A DNA stretch of 64,000 nucleotides, from the NCBI RefSeq assembly GCF_051014685.1, contig NC_135051.1, positions 13,349,557 through 13,413,556 on the forward strand. Direction: 5' to 3'. The translations under genes and the position numbers were made by a program. The notes under the pieces are model-generated. The model saw nothing but the letters and a program-made list of their open reading frames with translations, was not told the origin of the DNA and ran no database searches. The number at the start of each line of letters is the position of its first letter. Positions within the stretch are counted from its first letter, which is position 1. This DNA is from Ptiloglossa arizonensis (Eukaryota; Arthropoda; Insecta; Hymenoptera; Colletidae). Shown here piece after piece: positions 36,173-49,730 of this stretch.

Positions 36173-39090
36173 CTGATATGAAAAATGTCAAAATGAAACA
36201 GTAAATATCTAATCTGAAGAATGTGAAAATTCTCAACAGGGTTAACACGACTAAGTTATAATTTATTACAAAAAAATATACACTTATTTCTATGGATAGG
36301 TTCGTCTAAACACGTGACCAATATGTCCCCGTTTTCAAGTTGCAGTCGCTTTCGTGTTTCGATGATATTCTGCTGATTTTAGGCACCACCAGCTAGGTTA
36401 ATAACAAGGTTCGTTCCGAATTATTTTACAGGACTTTGAATCTCGTTCATGAGAACACCTAGAGTTTATTGTTGCAGTATTTTCAAGTTCACGCGTAAGA
36501 GATATTAGAGTTACCGTGTATATTGAAACGTATCGACGTACTCAGAATATATATATTTTCTGTAGAAAAATAGGTACATGTTTGGCAAAACAAAACGGTG
36601 CGATTCAAAGACAAGATCATATAGAACGTTTACGTTTGCGTAAAGTTTCTTCGTCGCCTTTGATTTTCGACTCGATTTATACTTTCCACGTATTGAGAAC
36701 ACTGTATGTATGAATTCATAGAACCAGTGGCTCGTTTGAACAATATATTCGTGTTCAAAAGATCGATGAACACTGCAGTTTGAATCAACATTGCATCAAA
36801 ACTGCTATCAGTGGAACAAGTACGAAACAACCTGGTAACGTGTTATAGATTTTTTGGAACTTCTAATTCGAAAGAATAGAATCTTGCATTAGAGTGAACT
36901 AAATAACAGATTTGATAGAACAACTGCTGTCGCGATAACCTTCTAAATATTTTTACACATTCTGTTTATAAAATAGTTACCGTATATTTAATTTCTGCTG
37001 TTTCAATCCTTTCGATCTTGAACACCTCTTGCCCATCTGGTACAGTATATAAAATTTCAAAATTGTCTTCGAATAAATTATCTATAAACCTAAAGATTTC
37101 TAACATTGAACAAATTACCGTGAAAAACTCCAGTAAATCGCACAAACTTAAATATACTGTATTTGGACTTCGATAGTTACTTAATTTTAATAAAATTCTT
37201 CAAACATTATTTTACAATACATTTAAAAGACGCTGATACTTTAATATAAGTATAATTCTTCCAGCGTAAAAGTCTGTTAAAATATTAGTTCCTTCAAAGA
37301 AATAAAGTCGTGAAAAATTTTAATTTTAACCTTACCGCACGTTTAATATTACTTTCTTTTATGTTCACGTTACAGCCTCTAGTTTTAAATTGAAATAAAT
37401 AAAACATGCGGTGTGATGTCACAACATTGAATACTTGATACATAGAATCCAACTATTTTTAAACTCGAGTAGTTTCTCCACTATGCACAACGCTATGCTT
37501 TCCTTTCTTTTAGCCGTTCACAGATTTCTTTTTTTCATTACGAATGATTCGCCATGTTTAGTCCGATTGTTTTCTTTCGGTTGAGAAACGTTTCGCGAGC
37601 ATTGTTCAAAAATCAATCACGAACACGTCCTCACCGTAAGGTTAACTAATACTTTTAGAGACACGTAACTGGTCCATTTCGCATACTTTGTCCACTGTTC
37701 TCGAATGAATCTTTTTGGTAATTCTAATAGCGGTCCATTTACGTTGCTACCGCTTTTTAATTATGCGGACAGACATCGACGAACGCTTAATGCAGTTCCT
37801 GCCTTCACCGGTTGCTCCCGATTCCGCTCCCGTCAACGTCTGTAACAGGTGTTAGAAAGTCGCGAGAAAGTACGATTCGGTGACAGATAACGGAACAAAT
37901 GAGTCGTTAAATACTTAAAAAAAAAGGAGGTTATTATTGGTTTCTTGCTTTTTACTGTACGACACGTTATGTACATTTACGGGAGCAATTCGAGTAGCGG
38001 TGCACCAAAGTGTTTTTGTTAAATGAAGCAAGGTGCGTTCAGTAAAATCTGCATAAGAATTGATACTTGTCACTTTCACGAACATCTTGATTAGTTTTTT
38101 CCCTCCTTAAGTGTCACGCTGCTCAAAATAAATTCAGATTACGGTATATGGGGCAATTGTCCGACGAACGAGAGGAATACGTGTTCGAGATAAAGTTAAG
38201 TTTCTTATGTCTCCATAAAAAGAAGTTTGTGAAATTGTGCACGGGATACGGAGCCGTGAAAGATTCTTACTTACCGAGCCTCTTTTTCTTCCGCAAGAAT
38301 GTCGTTAAGACAAGTCGTGTTACCTTTTTATTTATAGATAGGAAGAAATGTTACAGGAAATGGTGCCGTTTATGCAACTTCCTATGTCATCGCTTTTCTA
38401 ACATGCGCAACAACACCTGCATCGTTACATTTTTTCGAACAAAATCATACATTTTTTTTTTACATTCACCCTCATTACTCTATGTTTGAAATTGTGCACA
38501 TTTAGGTGAAAGAATGTGTTTTAAAATAAAGCGTCGGATGATTCGTTTCCAGGCTCACGGTTCTATTTCGAAAATCTGTGTGCTGAATGAATTAGGAAAT
38601 AAACATTTAGTCACTGCGGTGCGTATTAAAATTATAACTACATCCATCAGTCGTTTGTGTACGAATATTAAGTAGAACATATTTTGGCAATGTTCGTGTT
38701 GTAATTTCAGTTTGGAACATTTTCAAAAGTAGTGGATATATATTGCGTTCGGGTAACCTTGGCATTTAATATTCGTATTGAATGTCATTTTTTTTGTTAA
38801 ACAAGCAAGAATATACGTTACACAAGTCCGCTTGAACGCGCAAAGAGCCTCGGGCGACTAATTAAAAATGTTCAATGAAAAGATCGGGGAGTGACTTTAA
38901 CATCTTGAAATGCATTTTCTTTGCAACGCGATTTCCAAATGAAATTTTACGAGTTATTCGCACGAGGAAAGGATATGCGCGAAATTTGTGAATATTCAAA
39001 TTTTCGCGTAATTTCTCCTTTTCGTGCAATTTTTCGTGTAATTTAAGATTATTACAATTGCATTTGTAATAATAATAATTCTGTTTCTAT
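36173..39090. other. Noncoding, presumed intron upstream of the dsx exon
   Basis: AT-rich, with a GC-richer patch at 37750-37880. The + strand frame 38148-38489 (113 codons) is Lys/Phe-rich and unrecognised. I searched by eye for zinc-coordinating CxxC/RNHG words of the DM domain and saw none. Confidence 0.45.
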
Positions 39091-39100
39091 TGTGTTACAG

Positions 39101-39244
39101 GTGACAGTGTGGAAATGCTACTGGAATACAGTACCAAGCTTCTAGAACTCTTCCAGTATTCTTGGGAAATGCTACCGTTGATGTACGTCATTTTAAAGGA
39201 TGCAGGAGCTAATCTCGAAGAGGCTGTGAGACGCATAGTGGAAG
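39101..39244 (+). CDS. Doublesex, shared dimerisation-domain (OD2) exon
   Basis: This is an internal exon of the sex-determination transcription factor Doublesex. After the acceptor TGTGTTACAG (ending 39100), 144 bases are open in a single frame, followed by the donor GTAAAGTG (39245). Two bases complete a split codon, then come 47 codons and one leftover G: a symmetric phase 1-1 exon. The translation contains KLLELFQYSWEMLPLMYVIL and then KDAGANLEEAVRRIVE, the hallmark of OD2, the UBA-like helical dimerisation domain (Y19, W21, P25 and Y28 counted from the first whole codon). The other two frames have early stops, which supports the call. In insects this part is common to both sexes, and the sex-specific C-termini are spliced on just after the EEG/VEG residues encoded at its end. 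The DM DNA-binding exon and the female/male exons were not found in the window. The intron 3' tract is only moderately pyrimidine-rich. Confidence 0.93.
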
Positions 39245-40186
39245 GTAAAGTGCATTATTTATAACTTCTTACTCGTAAATATCGCGGTTTAATGTTTTTA
39301 CCGGAAGCGTTAAAACTGCATTATCTTTCGAGTAAAACGTAATTGCTTCTCTCTTATATACACTTACACGTTATAAGAGATATTCTCGTGTTACGTTTGC
39401 GTCATCATTATACACACACACACACTCTCTCTCACTCTCAGCATTATATATATAAAAATATATATAAATAAATAAATAAATACACACATTTTTTTGTAAA
39501 CATCGTAAGCGAGAAAAATAATTGGTTCTTTTTTTTTCTCTAGCTTCGATAGTTTATCACCTGAAAATTTCTTGGGATTCCATTTTGGACAAGATTCTTT
39601 CGTTTATCCTAAATGTTCTACCCACCTGAAGAAGTCGCAGAATTTTGATCATTTCGAAAACTCTTTCCAAGCGATTGTTTCTCTTTAAATTGAATATAAT
39701 CTTGTCGATGGAAGAAGGTTCCTTTGTAAATCCGTCGCGCGAGAATAATAATTTCTGCTTCGTTCGAGTTGGAGAGGCGACAAAGATATATTTGATTCTG
39801 GCAAATCAACTTTCCTCGAAAGCATCGGAATTCGGTAACAAAAGTGGAAATACACGCGGAGCAGCGAAATTGGCGACTCGGTCGGAGTAGTTTAACAATG
39901 CGGTGCGCACTTTTGTGCTTCGTGTTTGTAATACAAATGGAATGTTCCGTGCACTTAACGCTTTAACGACCAAATATTTTGAGCGGTATGACGTGTCTTT
40001 CACACATTGAAACGACACAATCACGATGGGGCATCAATTTAAGAAAAATTATAACAGTAATAAAAAAAAGTAGCAAGTAACGATTATTACGGTCTGTTCA
40101 TAGACACAGAAACTTCTCGTTAAAACGTCTGATTGATTGGAGCGAAGATTGAATTTCATCTACCAATGAATATTAAAATTGTAACA
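39245..40186. other. Presumed intron downstream of the dsx exon
   Basis: The donor GTAAAGTG is followed by AT-rich sequence, a microsatellite (39412-39485) and short frames on both strands around 39618-40024 that are unrecognised. No female-specific VVNEYSR-like coding was seen. Confidence 0.5.
39412..39485. repeat. CA, CT, TA and AAAT microsatellites in series
   Basis: An ACACAC run, then CTCTCTCTCACTCTC, a TATATA run and AAATAAATAAATA follow one another about 170 bp downstream of the dsx donor. Simple sequence, likely length-polymorphic. Confidence 0.85.
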
Positions 40187-40445
40187 TTTGTCCTTATGTC
40201 TCCACGAGATTATTAACAATGGATTGGTAATTCTTCCCCGATGAAAGTGAGTCAAAAAACGACCTCATTCGGCCAATTTTTAATTATAAATTATTCGAAT
40301 CACTTTCGAAAATTTTGAATTACTTCTAATTATAAGTTGTCCGAATTAATTCGTGTTTGGATTCATTTTCATCAGGAAAACATAAACAATCTATCTGTAA
40401 TATTCCCGTGGAGATACAATGACAATGATAAGAACCGTTATTTTG
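40187..40445. repeat. Fold-back element, complete long inverted repeat
   Basis: The left arm, read in reverse complement (TCCGAATGAGG-type word preceded by TATAATTAAAAATTGG, then CACTTTCATCGGGGAA and TCTCGTGGAGACATAAGGA), matches the right arm TTGTCCGAATTAATTCGTGT, TTCATTTTCATCAGG and TTCCCGTGGAGATACAATGA. Arms are ~110 bp around a short AT centre near 40312. The right-arm half recurs at 51541-51690, and the inner part at 55.2-55.7 kb, so this is a dispersed family. No coding capacity. Confidence 0.82.
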
Positions 40446-43400
40446 TATTAATAGTTTGCACAACGATTGCATGTACAGTGGTGGTTTATGTGCAAGTTGT
40501 ATTTTAATTTTTTCATGGCACATAGCTTCCTAGCAAGGTTGCAAAAATATCTAAACTATATTTTCATACAGTGTGAATCTTCTGTTGTGAACTGTCGATA
40601 AAGTTTCCTTTCTTTCAAGAATTTAGAAACATTTATGTTTACTTTGTTCCGAGCTGTTGTCTTCGGCTTAAATTGAAATATCAACCTTCTGAAATATACT
40701 CGAATAGTATATTCTTCAGGCTTGAATTTTATTGAGATATGTGGATCGATTTTTAAGTAAAAAATTCAAATTTTGTGAAAATATAATTAAGACAGTTTTA
40801 CAAGCTTTCCAGGAAAATGTACAAAGTTTAAAAATTAAAATACAATTTGAACGTAACAAAATGGCTGCCACTGTAAATCTAGGAACACATTGTCGAATTT
40901 TCATCGTACAATGAAGCATAAAATGTGCTTGACATACTCGATAAAGGTCTCTGAGCGGGCTCGATGTTGTGATTTTTATCGAGGAGTTTCTGTACTTTCT
41001 AAGAGAAGATATTGTTGCCCGTTTTAATGATACTTAGATTGGCGTTAAGGTTTTAAGAAATCGACTCGAGTGACAGTTTGATATGTAAATTATATTTGAA
41101 AGAAAATCGATGAGCCGTTGAAGGCTACTTTTTCCACCCGTGCATCGTATTGTTCATAATCATCACTTTCATCTCGTGCTAACATGCCTCTCTATTTCGA
41201 AAGGCAAGTTTGCACAAAGAGACAAGAAAGTGTTAACAGTATTTTTATTCGTATGTTACCTTGGTACAGAGTTGGGCGAAATCTACTCGAAAGTAGATTT
41301 GAAATTTAAGATTAGAATCCAAAAAAAAAGGAACAGTTTCAAAGATTCCGCTCCTAAAGTAACCTAAAATACTTAAAAATGGTTTTACGAACGGTGAGAA
41401 AATTATTACGATAAGAGTCGAAACAGTTTATCGAATGGAACATTTTAACGCAAATTCTTAACACGTAATAGAAATTAAAAGTACAAATTAAACGCGTTGA
41501 AAAACAAATCGTTCTAAACGCTCTCGCGAAGTATTTTCGTCGAACTCGATCAATTACTCAGCATTATTATTCTGTACGTAGGTATACTATCGGTTGTAAT
41601 AAAGACAGAAGTAATTTTTTATTTAATAATTACAAAGTACTGGCGAAAGATTAGATTAGGAATGTAGTTTCTGATTACCGATCAATCTCGACAATTAATT
41701 AACATTTTCTATCGCGATAACATTGACGATAACAATATCGCGAACGCAGTACACAAACACACGTACACACGTAGAGGAAGAAGAAGGAAAATTGATGATT
41801 GCCCAACTCTGTTGTAGTACCGTTCAATTAACCCAAGAAATGTTTTTGTCGCTTTGATATGCACGGAACACATCAGGAACTATTTCTGTCACTCGCATTC
41901 CATTGTCGATGGAACGTTTCACAAAATTACACACGATCACACGTCGGGATCCTTCGTCTGGTTCTCCCGATTATGCTCGGAAGCACGTGCGTTATAAATT
42001 GCTACACCGAACAAGTATTTCCGCCTTGGCGTCAGTCCTTGACGAATAACATTGGCCTCGACTTGTTCTCGAGTGTGTCTCGTTCTGACAAGATTCTTCG
42101 TAATTCCTCGATTCGTTTCAATTTCGTTGCAACTACGATTTTCCACTCGGACCGAAACTTGCCAATTTTTGCATCTCGTTACGACCTAACTTCACGATCA
42201 ACGTGCTCGAAGATCCCCCAGGATACGTTCAACGTTCTCATCACCCGAAGATCGATTGGCTGGTTCGTGGATGATCAGACACCATCGGGAAGATAACGCG
42301 TGAAACGCGATTAGGAAAGTCGTTCCGTTCTCGTCGATGTTGTAAAAGTTGCCTTTGCAAATTCGACGGTAGGAACGATTCCTCGTAGAAAGTATCGGCG
42401 AAGTGTCTTTGTTCGTAGAAAGCAATACTTTCTATATAATTGTGCCCACGTGAGTCGTGGGTGTCGTGTAAGTCGGGCTTCGTTGGATTTTCTACACTCG
42501 AAGATCGGTGCTAATTTGTGGTTCGGTTGCACGGAATCTGCGGCTGATATCAAGGTAGGATCTCTTGCTGTTCTATTTTACGATTTGTTTGCGCTCTTTG
42601 TCGACAGCGAAACGCCCGGGAACGAGAATGTGTATCGGAGAAAGCACGACATTCGAACGACGCAAACGGAGAACAGTGTATCGGTACGTTCTGTTCGTAT
42701 AGGTGAATACAATCAGTCAACGTTATCTTGTTTCGTTTACGTTCGCATACGAACATCTGTGATTCGATTCAGAAACGTTCGACTTCTTTCACGAGGTTTC
42801 CTTTCAGGATAGCCACAATGTTTAACGAAACGGTACAACTCGTGGGAAATTGATCTGTAAAAAAAGATGTAAAAATGTGGAACATTTTTTTGTAAGATTT
42901 TGAAGCGACCTGGGGTTTGCAACGATTGCTGCGATACGTGGAATTAATAATTTGTAACTGAAAATATTATTTTTCTATAAAATATTTTACTTTACAATCG
43001 AAGGAGAAAGAAATTTGAAAAGTTTTGAGTTCATGCATTTTTCATTCAGTAGTATCTTCAACATTTCACCAATTAGTGCGATGAAACAAGTTTAAGATTA
43101 CATTTGCTTAAGTAATATTAAATTTTAACTTTCTACATTTTGCACATAATCCGAATTGAAATTCGCAGAAAGATTCGCGCAACAAATATTTAATTCAGCG
43201 TGCGTTTCACATTTTCTATGTTTACTTACTCGAAAAAGGAAAGCACGTAGAAATAAATTGTTATCCTTTATTTTTTATCTATTTTCTCCAAAAGAATAGT
43301 TTCCTTTCGAATCGTGTTATCAATTTTGGAGCAACCTGTACAGGTTTCGTACAACACGTTGCCAAAGAATACGTAATAGATAAATTTGTATCATTGAAGT

Positions 43401-44277
43401 TTCTTAACTTCTGCAGCATATATTTTACAAATAGTATTGTCACTCAGAACATATTACAACTCATGTCAGAGGTTTTGAACACGTATCTTGAAGTTCGTTA
43501 TTAGCGCGCAACAGAAACTTTGTAGGATTTAAATTATATTTTTAAGAAGAACTAGATTCTCAAAACGTAACGATACATATATAAAAAATATTACTTTCTT
43601 CATTGAATCGATCGTCTATTGTAAATTTAAAATCGTCAAATTTTTCACGAGTCATTTTTTCAAAAGCGTGGGTGTTAGATTACGCTCCAAGTATACGCAT
43701 TTCCACCGACTAGACGTGAATTCGCATGAAAATTATTAATTTCCAGGCATCTTCGTGCATTTAATCATTCTGTTATTCTTGCTTCTCGTCAAAATTAGAA
43801 TCAAATGGTCGTACAAAGTACAATAATGTTTATTATCGCCACCATCCAGAATAGCAACTATAATAAATGCTCTCCCGTTGCCAACCAGGGATAATTACAG
43901 GATATTTTTGCAGTTATTATGTAGTCGTTATTACGATCTTGTGTCGACTTGCCGACAACCACTAAATGTGTTCGATGGAAGACTGCCAATATTAAAAATA
44001 TATGCACGTTGCTTTCGTTCGCAGCTTTTTGTTTCAACGAGAACCATAGATGACAAAGTTTAATACGATATTTATACTATCCGATTACCGAGTAACATTT
44101 TTTACATTTTATCCGGAAAGAGAAAGGAACTTTTTCCACTTATAGAAAAAAGAAATTTCATACAGAATGCAAACGCAAATGTGAAAAAATTTAATATTGC
44201 CTGATTAAACCTACTTCGAAAAAGAATTTTTTAATCTTTCTTTTCAACGTTTTTTCTTACACACGACCTCGGATGAT
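40446..44277. other. Noncoding; GC-richer 41800-42800
   Basis: The GC-richer block holds unassigned open frames 41859-42296 (145 codons) and 42450-42812 (120 codons) on the + strand, opposed by frames on the - strand. None has family motifs or splice sites I would defend. Flanks are AT-rich. Confidence 0.4.
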
Positions 44278-44333
44278 CTCGAGTACACAAATTTTGTATA
44301 TAAATCTTTGGAACGTAAATTTGTGTACTTGAG
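44278..44333. repeat. Hairpin with 17-bp arms
   Basis: CTCGAGTACACAAATTT (44278-44294) pairs with AAATTTGTGTACTTGAG (44317-44333) with one mismatch around a 22-nt loop. Stem and loop size are compatible with a small structured RNA, but the stem is shorter than a typical miRNA precursor. It may be a minimal inverted-repeat relic. Confidence 0.75.
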
Positions 44334-44550
44334 TACAAACTCAACAACATACGATATGTGTGAAAAATAACAATTTAATATATGCGTTTGTATTTATCTG
44401 TTCGTTGCAAGTAACTTCTGCAAGAAGGTTTTCATTATCGAGAATGCAATATAAAAGATCGCACTAAAAGTGAAGGAAGCCATTTTTATAAAAATGCGTG
44501 TACATCGAAGTACACTTGGTACCAAAGATGTACCTACCATTTTAAATAAA

Positions 44551-44990
44551 TACAGTGTGTCCCGGATATTTCACAAGAAACTACGAGGACTTAATCTGTA
44601 GACAAAGAGAAGAAGAAACTGTTATACGAAGTTCGACGATGAACGTTTTGAAATACATAACAATGCATTTTCCATCGCAACACACACTACGTAATTACAT
44701 GTTTTTCTTTATCATCCGGTAACAATACGGTATTGTTAATACTTAGTACAATAAAAACTAATTACTTTAGTATATTTAATTCTTCGTTTCAAAATGTTAT
44801 TCTCGCGTCCTATTAGAAACTTAACATCGATGAACATTTCAATGAAATTTCATATGTAAAATATTAGTTTATAATTCTCTAACTAAACGTTTACTACTAA
44901 ACTTTGTGTAACACGTTTCTCTTATATTATTTCGCCCATAGATTAACTTCTTCCATTTTGTCGGGAAAAATCCGGGACACCGTGTGTGTA
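44551..44990. mobile_element. Inverted-repeat DNA element (MITE), ~440 bp
   Basis: The left end TACAGTGTGTCCCGGATATT and the reverse complement of the right end, TACACACACGGTGTCCCGGA, share GTGTCCCGGAT(A/T)TTTC. TA occurs at each border. The interior is AT-rich with no transposase frame. Structure fits a non-autonomous Tc1/mariner-type element, although the parent family is not identified. Confidence 0.78.
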
Positions 44991-47900
44991 TACCGATACG
45001 TTAGAAAAATAATGCGACGAATTTCTTCCGCGTGGCAAGAAGAATGTTTGACAATTTGTCGAAAGATCGTTTTCACGAATAACACGATGTGTGTGGTATC
45101 ATTAAGGGCGACATAATGACGGAACGCGTTACCCCTCTGTTTTTCTCTTTCTTCCCCGCGTGTTAAATTTACGAAGGTGTGGCGGTCAAGTAGGCGTGAA
45201 AAAGGTGGATAGGTAATTTGTTAGAGTAGAGAGTTAAGACTGCCTACTTGGCTACTGTTTACACGAGTCGATCATTATAAGTCGCTTAAGCGGACTATGG
45301 TTCGTTCGTCATAATATTACCTACTCCTGGCGCCTTGACGCGCGTATCACTTCTATCGCGATCCTTCTTCCAGTAGTGCTCCTGATGAGCTGCAAATGCA
45401 CTAGTCGGATTACCGTTTATTGCTGATGAACGTAATATGTACCTTGAGAATGACTTCATCCGCGAGATGTTGGAACAGTGTTGTTGAAACCACTTTGGAA
45501 GATGAAAGGCTAGTTTAAATGTAGGATGACGGGAGCACTTTTTACATAATAATACGTAATACTTCGTTCGTTCATGCTTGGTATATTTCGAATCAATGAA
45601 CAACGATAGGGTTGAAAATAAGTACAGGACTATTTACTCGAATGACGGTACGCTTTCGTCGAAATTTGTTCCAGAAATTTCGAGCTAAATGCATTACAAT
45701 CGTATATTTACATACATTAGATATGCATCTAATATACATGCATCTTAAAATTTATATTTGTCGAAACAATTGTCCGAAAGAATACCAGGAGTTATTTCCC
45801 GAATGTCATAATAATAAATAAATTCAAACTTAATATCATAATATAAGCGATAATACATTTAATCTATAATAATTTTCCCTAAAAGCTTATAATCTTACAA
45901 TCTAATTAATATATGAACTATAAATTATCTTCTGATACACCAATGCGTACAAATTCGAGGTATGTATAAAGATTCGGCTTACATATTGGTATAAAGTCGT
46001 AATAAATGTTAAAATTTATATTTATTCAACGTCATAGGAAATGAAACACAATACCGCGATAAAAGATTAACTAGTTGTATGTAAAATTGTAGATGTGTTG
46101 TTTTTCAAAAATGTACGGTCAACCATTGACATTTCAAAGTATCGATACAAGCCCGATATAGACTTATAGTTCTCCAGACAGGAAACAAGTCTTCCATAGT
46201 GTCCTTCAACAAGTCACACAAGTTAGATCAACGCTAAAAATATGATCGTATTAAATATACACAGCATTTAGTCGTCCATTCTATCGATTTGTCCAGAAGT
46301 TTCCACTGCACCGAGACACGAGACTAACAGCCGCGTGCATACTTTTCAAAGTTTTCGAAGGATTTCTCAAACAGTTACGGTTCGTTCAAACATTCATGAT
46401 TTTACAACCGCACGAACACGAGCAGTCGACTTCGTTACTGCGAGCAGGATATTTCATCGAAAGAACCCCGTTACAACACACCAAGAGCATTGTGTATTTC
46501 CAATCATTGCGTTTGCGTTATATATTAATTACCAACGGTACCGCCAATCTAAAGGGTGAACGTACAGGTGGTTGTCGAGTATTTGTATTGTACGCGCGAA
46601 ACTGTTTCCAACCGAGACGTCGCGTACACCTTTAACCAGTTTTCGATCCAAGTTGTAACTGGCGGCCGAGAAAATTCGCGAATAAGATCTCAGATCGCGG
46701 CGCCCACTTTTACAAAGGTGAAACGTACGTACACGCCGTTATCGTGGCGGCGAACAGTTCGCTAGTATAACGTTATTAACTCGGGTTGTGATCCTGGACT
46801 AGTAATTACGGTGAAGACGTCATGTTTCACGCGTGCCAACACCGTTTCAGAATAAATGCGCTCGCGGAGAACAGAGCCTGTTCGCCCAGTTGGATACCTT
46901 TGAGTCCATGTGGAAAGTCGCATTCCTGCTGGTCTCCGGCGAACAGGTAGACGATTAACGGCCTCAACTTGCTCCAAGTGGATACACTGCTACTAACACG
47001 CTGTTACGACGCCCGAAACAGTCGCTCGCGATATAAGTCACGTTCACAACGGATCCGTTTGACACACTGTGAGAATTTACCCACTCCCCGCGCGATTCAC
47101 CAGGTTAGATTCTTCGTGTTGGAGAAGTCAGATTTATATTCGAACGTATTAACGAGGTACGACTGTAGCCATTAGGTTCTTCTCGAAGGTGTCCTTTGGG
47201 TTCTTCAATTATCTTTGCTATTTTCTACGTCTATTTCGTGCACTTCGCTCGTTCTCGTTTAAAGCTCTTCTTAGATGTGTACAAATTCAAAGAATAACAT
47301 CGATCGATTCTTGAAACGTGTATTTTAGATTGTCCCAAGTCGATGGTAGATTTGTGACAACTTAAAGGGCAGTACCCTGGCTCGTGTCAGGGCGTTACGA
47401 CACGTATGTCAAATCGGTTCTCGTTCAGGAGTCTTTGATCCATATATGAGACAACACAGCTTCGATACAGGTTAATTGCTTCCCTGGTGTGACTTACGCT
47501 CGTTTCTTCTTATGGAGCGATGCACGTGTTAATCCTTTCTCGGCTTAATTTGTCAGAGATGCTGACAAGACAAACCGTTCAGTCTACACCGCAAGTGGGC
47601 CAAGATAAATTGTTCAAGCGGTACTTTTTTGATTCGTTGAACAAATATACAAATCGATCGGGCATACACGAATAATTGAACAAATGTACGGGGTGACTTG
47701 TACGAAATGTTACAAGCTATTAGCGGTATGCTAAAGTTTCCATTGTTTTTGGCACAATTCTCTTTAGTAACGGTATTTGAACCGATAGTTTTAATTATCT
47801 ACTATTTTTTGTCATCTTTCAGAGAAAAAGACTGTGAAAATCTCTCAGTTTTAGAAAAGATAAAGTTGACAACTTTCCGTTGTTGTACTACATAAATAAT

Positions 47901-49730
47901 TCGATACTCTTTCAGTTTGAACCGTTACGATTGAATATTAAAAGAAAGAGAAAAAGATAACCCTAGTTTTTTGCTAGTTTGACTAGTTTTAGCAACGCTT
48001 CGAACATCGTGCACTTTCGAATCTCAGATGGGAAAAAGAGAGGTTACATCGATCTCCATTTCTTGAGGATAAACACTGGTTTATTTAATCGGAGAGACTT
48101 CGATATTTGTCGTTTATTATGTGGGTTAAGAAACAAAAGCATAAGGAAGCGAAAACGTGTCACATTATCGATCAGAAATAGCACATAATGCCAGCTACAT
48201 ATGTACAAACGATAGAAATGTTTGCATACCCTAATATTTTGCTCAGAAACTAACGAAGATATCGAATGCTCGAGTAGTTTGTTGGTAATTACGATAACAT
48301 TCACCCGAGATTAATAACGTATCCATATTCGCGTTGAAGTTAACCATAATAAAGATATATGCTTTCATCGGCACACATTGAAATTGTTTGTTCCTTTCTC
48401 TGAAAAAACGTAAACAAGGATGACATTGTAGATAGAATATTGTAAAAAATCATTAATAAGTTCACGTGGAAGCGCGTGCTTATAAATGAAATCTAAATTG
48501 CTTAAAATACTAGCCTCTGAACGTATTTAAAAAATTAAAATGGAAAGGTTAAAGTAAACGTTACTCAGTTTGATAAGAGCTAACCAAATAATGCAAAATA
48601 TATATCACTATTGGTTTAAAATAATCTAGTTTTCTTTAATACTTAAACTGCCCCCCACTTTAAAATTTTTTACACGCAAAAAAAAAAAAAAAAATAGAAA
48701 TAGCTTGTAATACTTTACGTGGACCTTCCTGTACACAAACATACCTTCTCTTTGACTTTGTTTCCAAGTTATGGTTATTTTTGTACTCCGGTAATTCTTA
48801 GTCGCATACTGCGCTAGTATAACTAATTTTAGCCAACTGTTTGTACACAATGCTCGGATATGCCTTCGATATCTTTCGACCTTGTTGTCCAGCTCGTTCT
48901 TTAAGTATAATTACGCAAATTCGGTTACATTCGATGATCAAACTCCATTCCGAGCACTACTTGTAAGGTAAACATTACCAACGTACAAAAATGGCTATAA
49001 AGGACGTTTCGACTTTGAGGAGGTCAAATATAGCGCTAGTTTGTACGAACTTTTCAAGTCCTCTTAGACACGATACACTTTGTGTACACGTGGATTTTTC
49101 TCTATGCGCGAGAAATGCGAGAAAATTGTTTCGCGAAAAAAGAAAAAGACCTCAACCGAGATTCCAAGAAGGGGAAGTTTGAAAAGAACGCGTCACACGG
49201 TACGTATTACATGTACCTGTTTATACCTACGTTTCTTACGTTGGACAATCATTCTGTCACCCTTTATCGTGGGGCTTCTTGCCTGCGTGTATATTAACGC
49301 GTAATTCGCGTGCAGCCTAGGACGCGCAAACTGAATGGTGAACGTCCACACCCAGTCGCACGGGGCAGAGATTAATGATACTCGGCGAAAAGAAAAATGT
49401 CTTGTCAGAAGGAACATCGTCCGGCAGCTATGCGGTGGCCGTCATCGGCCGCAAGCCGCAACCTCGCGCAAATAATGATGAGCCTGTAACGCCAGTGTAT
49501 ACATGTAATACCTTAATTATCGCCAGACATTACCGCGACTAATGCTTCGGTAGAAAAAGTTGCTCAAGTGGTGCAGTCACGACGCCGGAAGCATTGTCGA
49601 GGTTTTGTTTCCCGCTCGCGCGAGAAATGGAAAAATTCGAAGATCGATACCAAACACTCGCAAGATGTATCCGCATCGGTTGGAAAGAAATCGTTCCACT
49701 AAACGGGTATCACATATCACGTACAGGATC
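44991..49730. other. Noncoding; GC-richer islands near 46.3-47.2 and 49.1-49.7 kb
   Basis: Unassigned frames include 45295-45603 minus (102 codons) and several short overlapping frames at 46335-47175. None matches a family I know. The GC-richer islands resemble the others in the window and may be regulatory. Confidence 0.4.

Noticed and set aside
1..39100. DM-domain exon of dsx
   Set aside because: I looked for CxxC plus RNHG-type coding on the + strand and saw none; its absence is by eye only.
41859..42812. Two + strand frames of 145 and 120 codons
   Set aside because: They lie in a GC-richer block with opposing frames on the other strand, and no motif was recognised.
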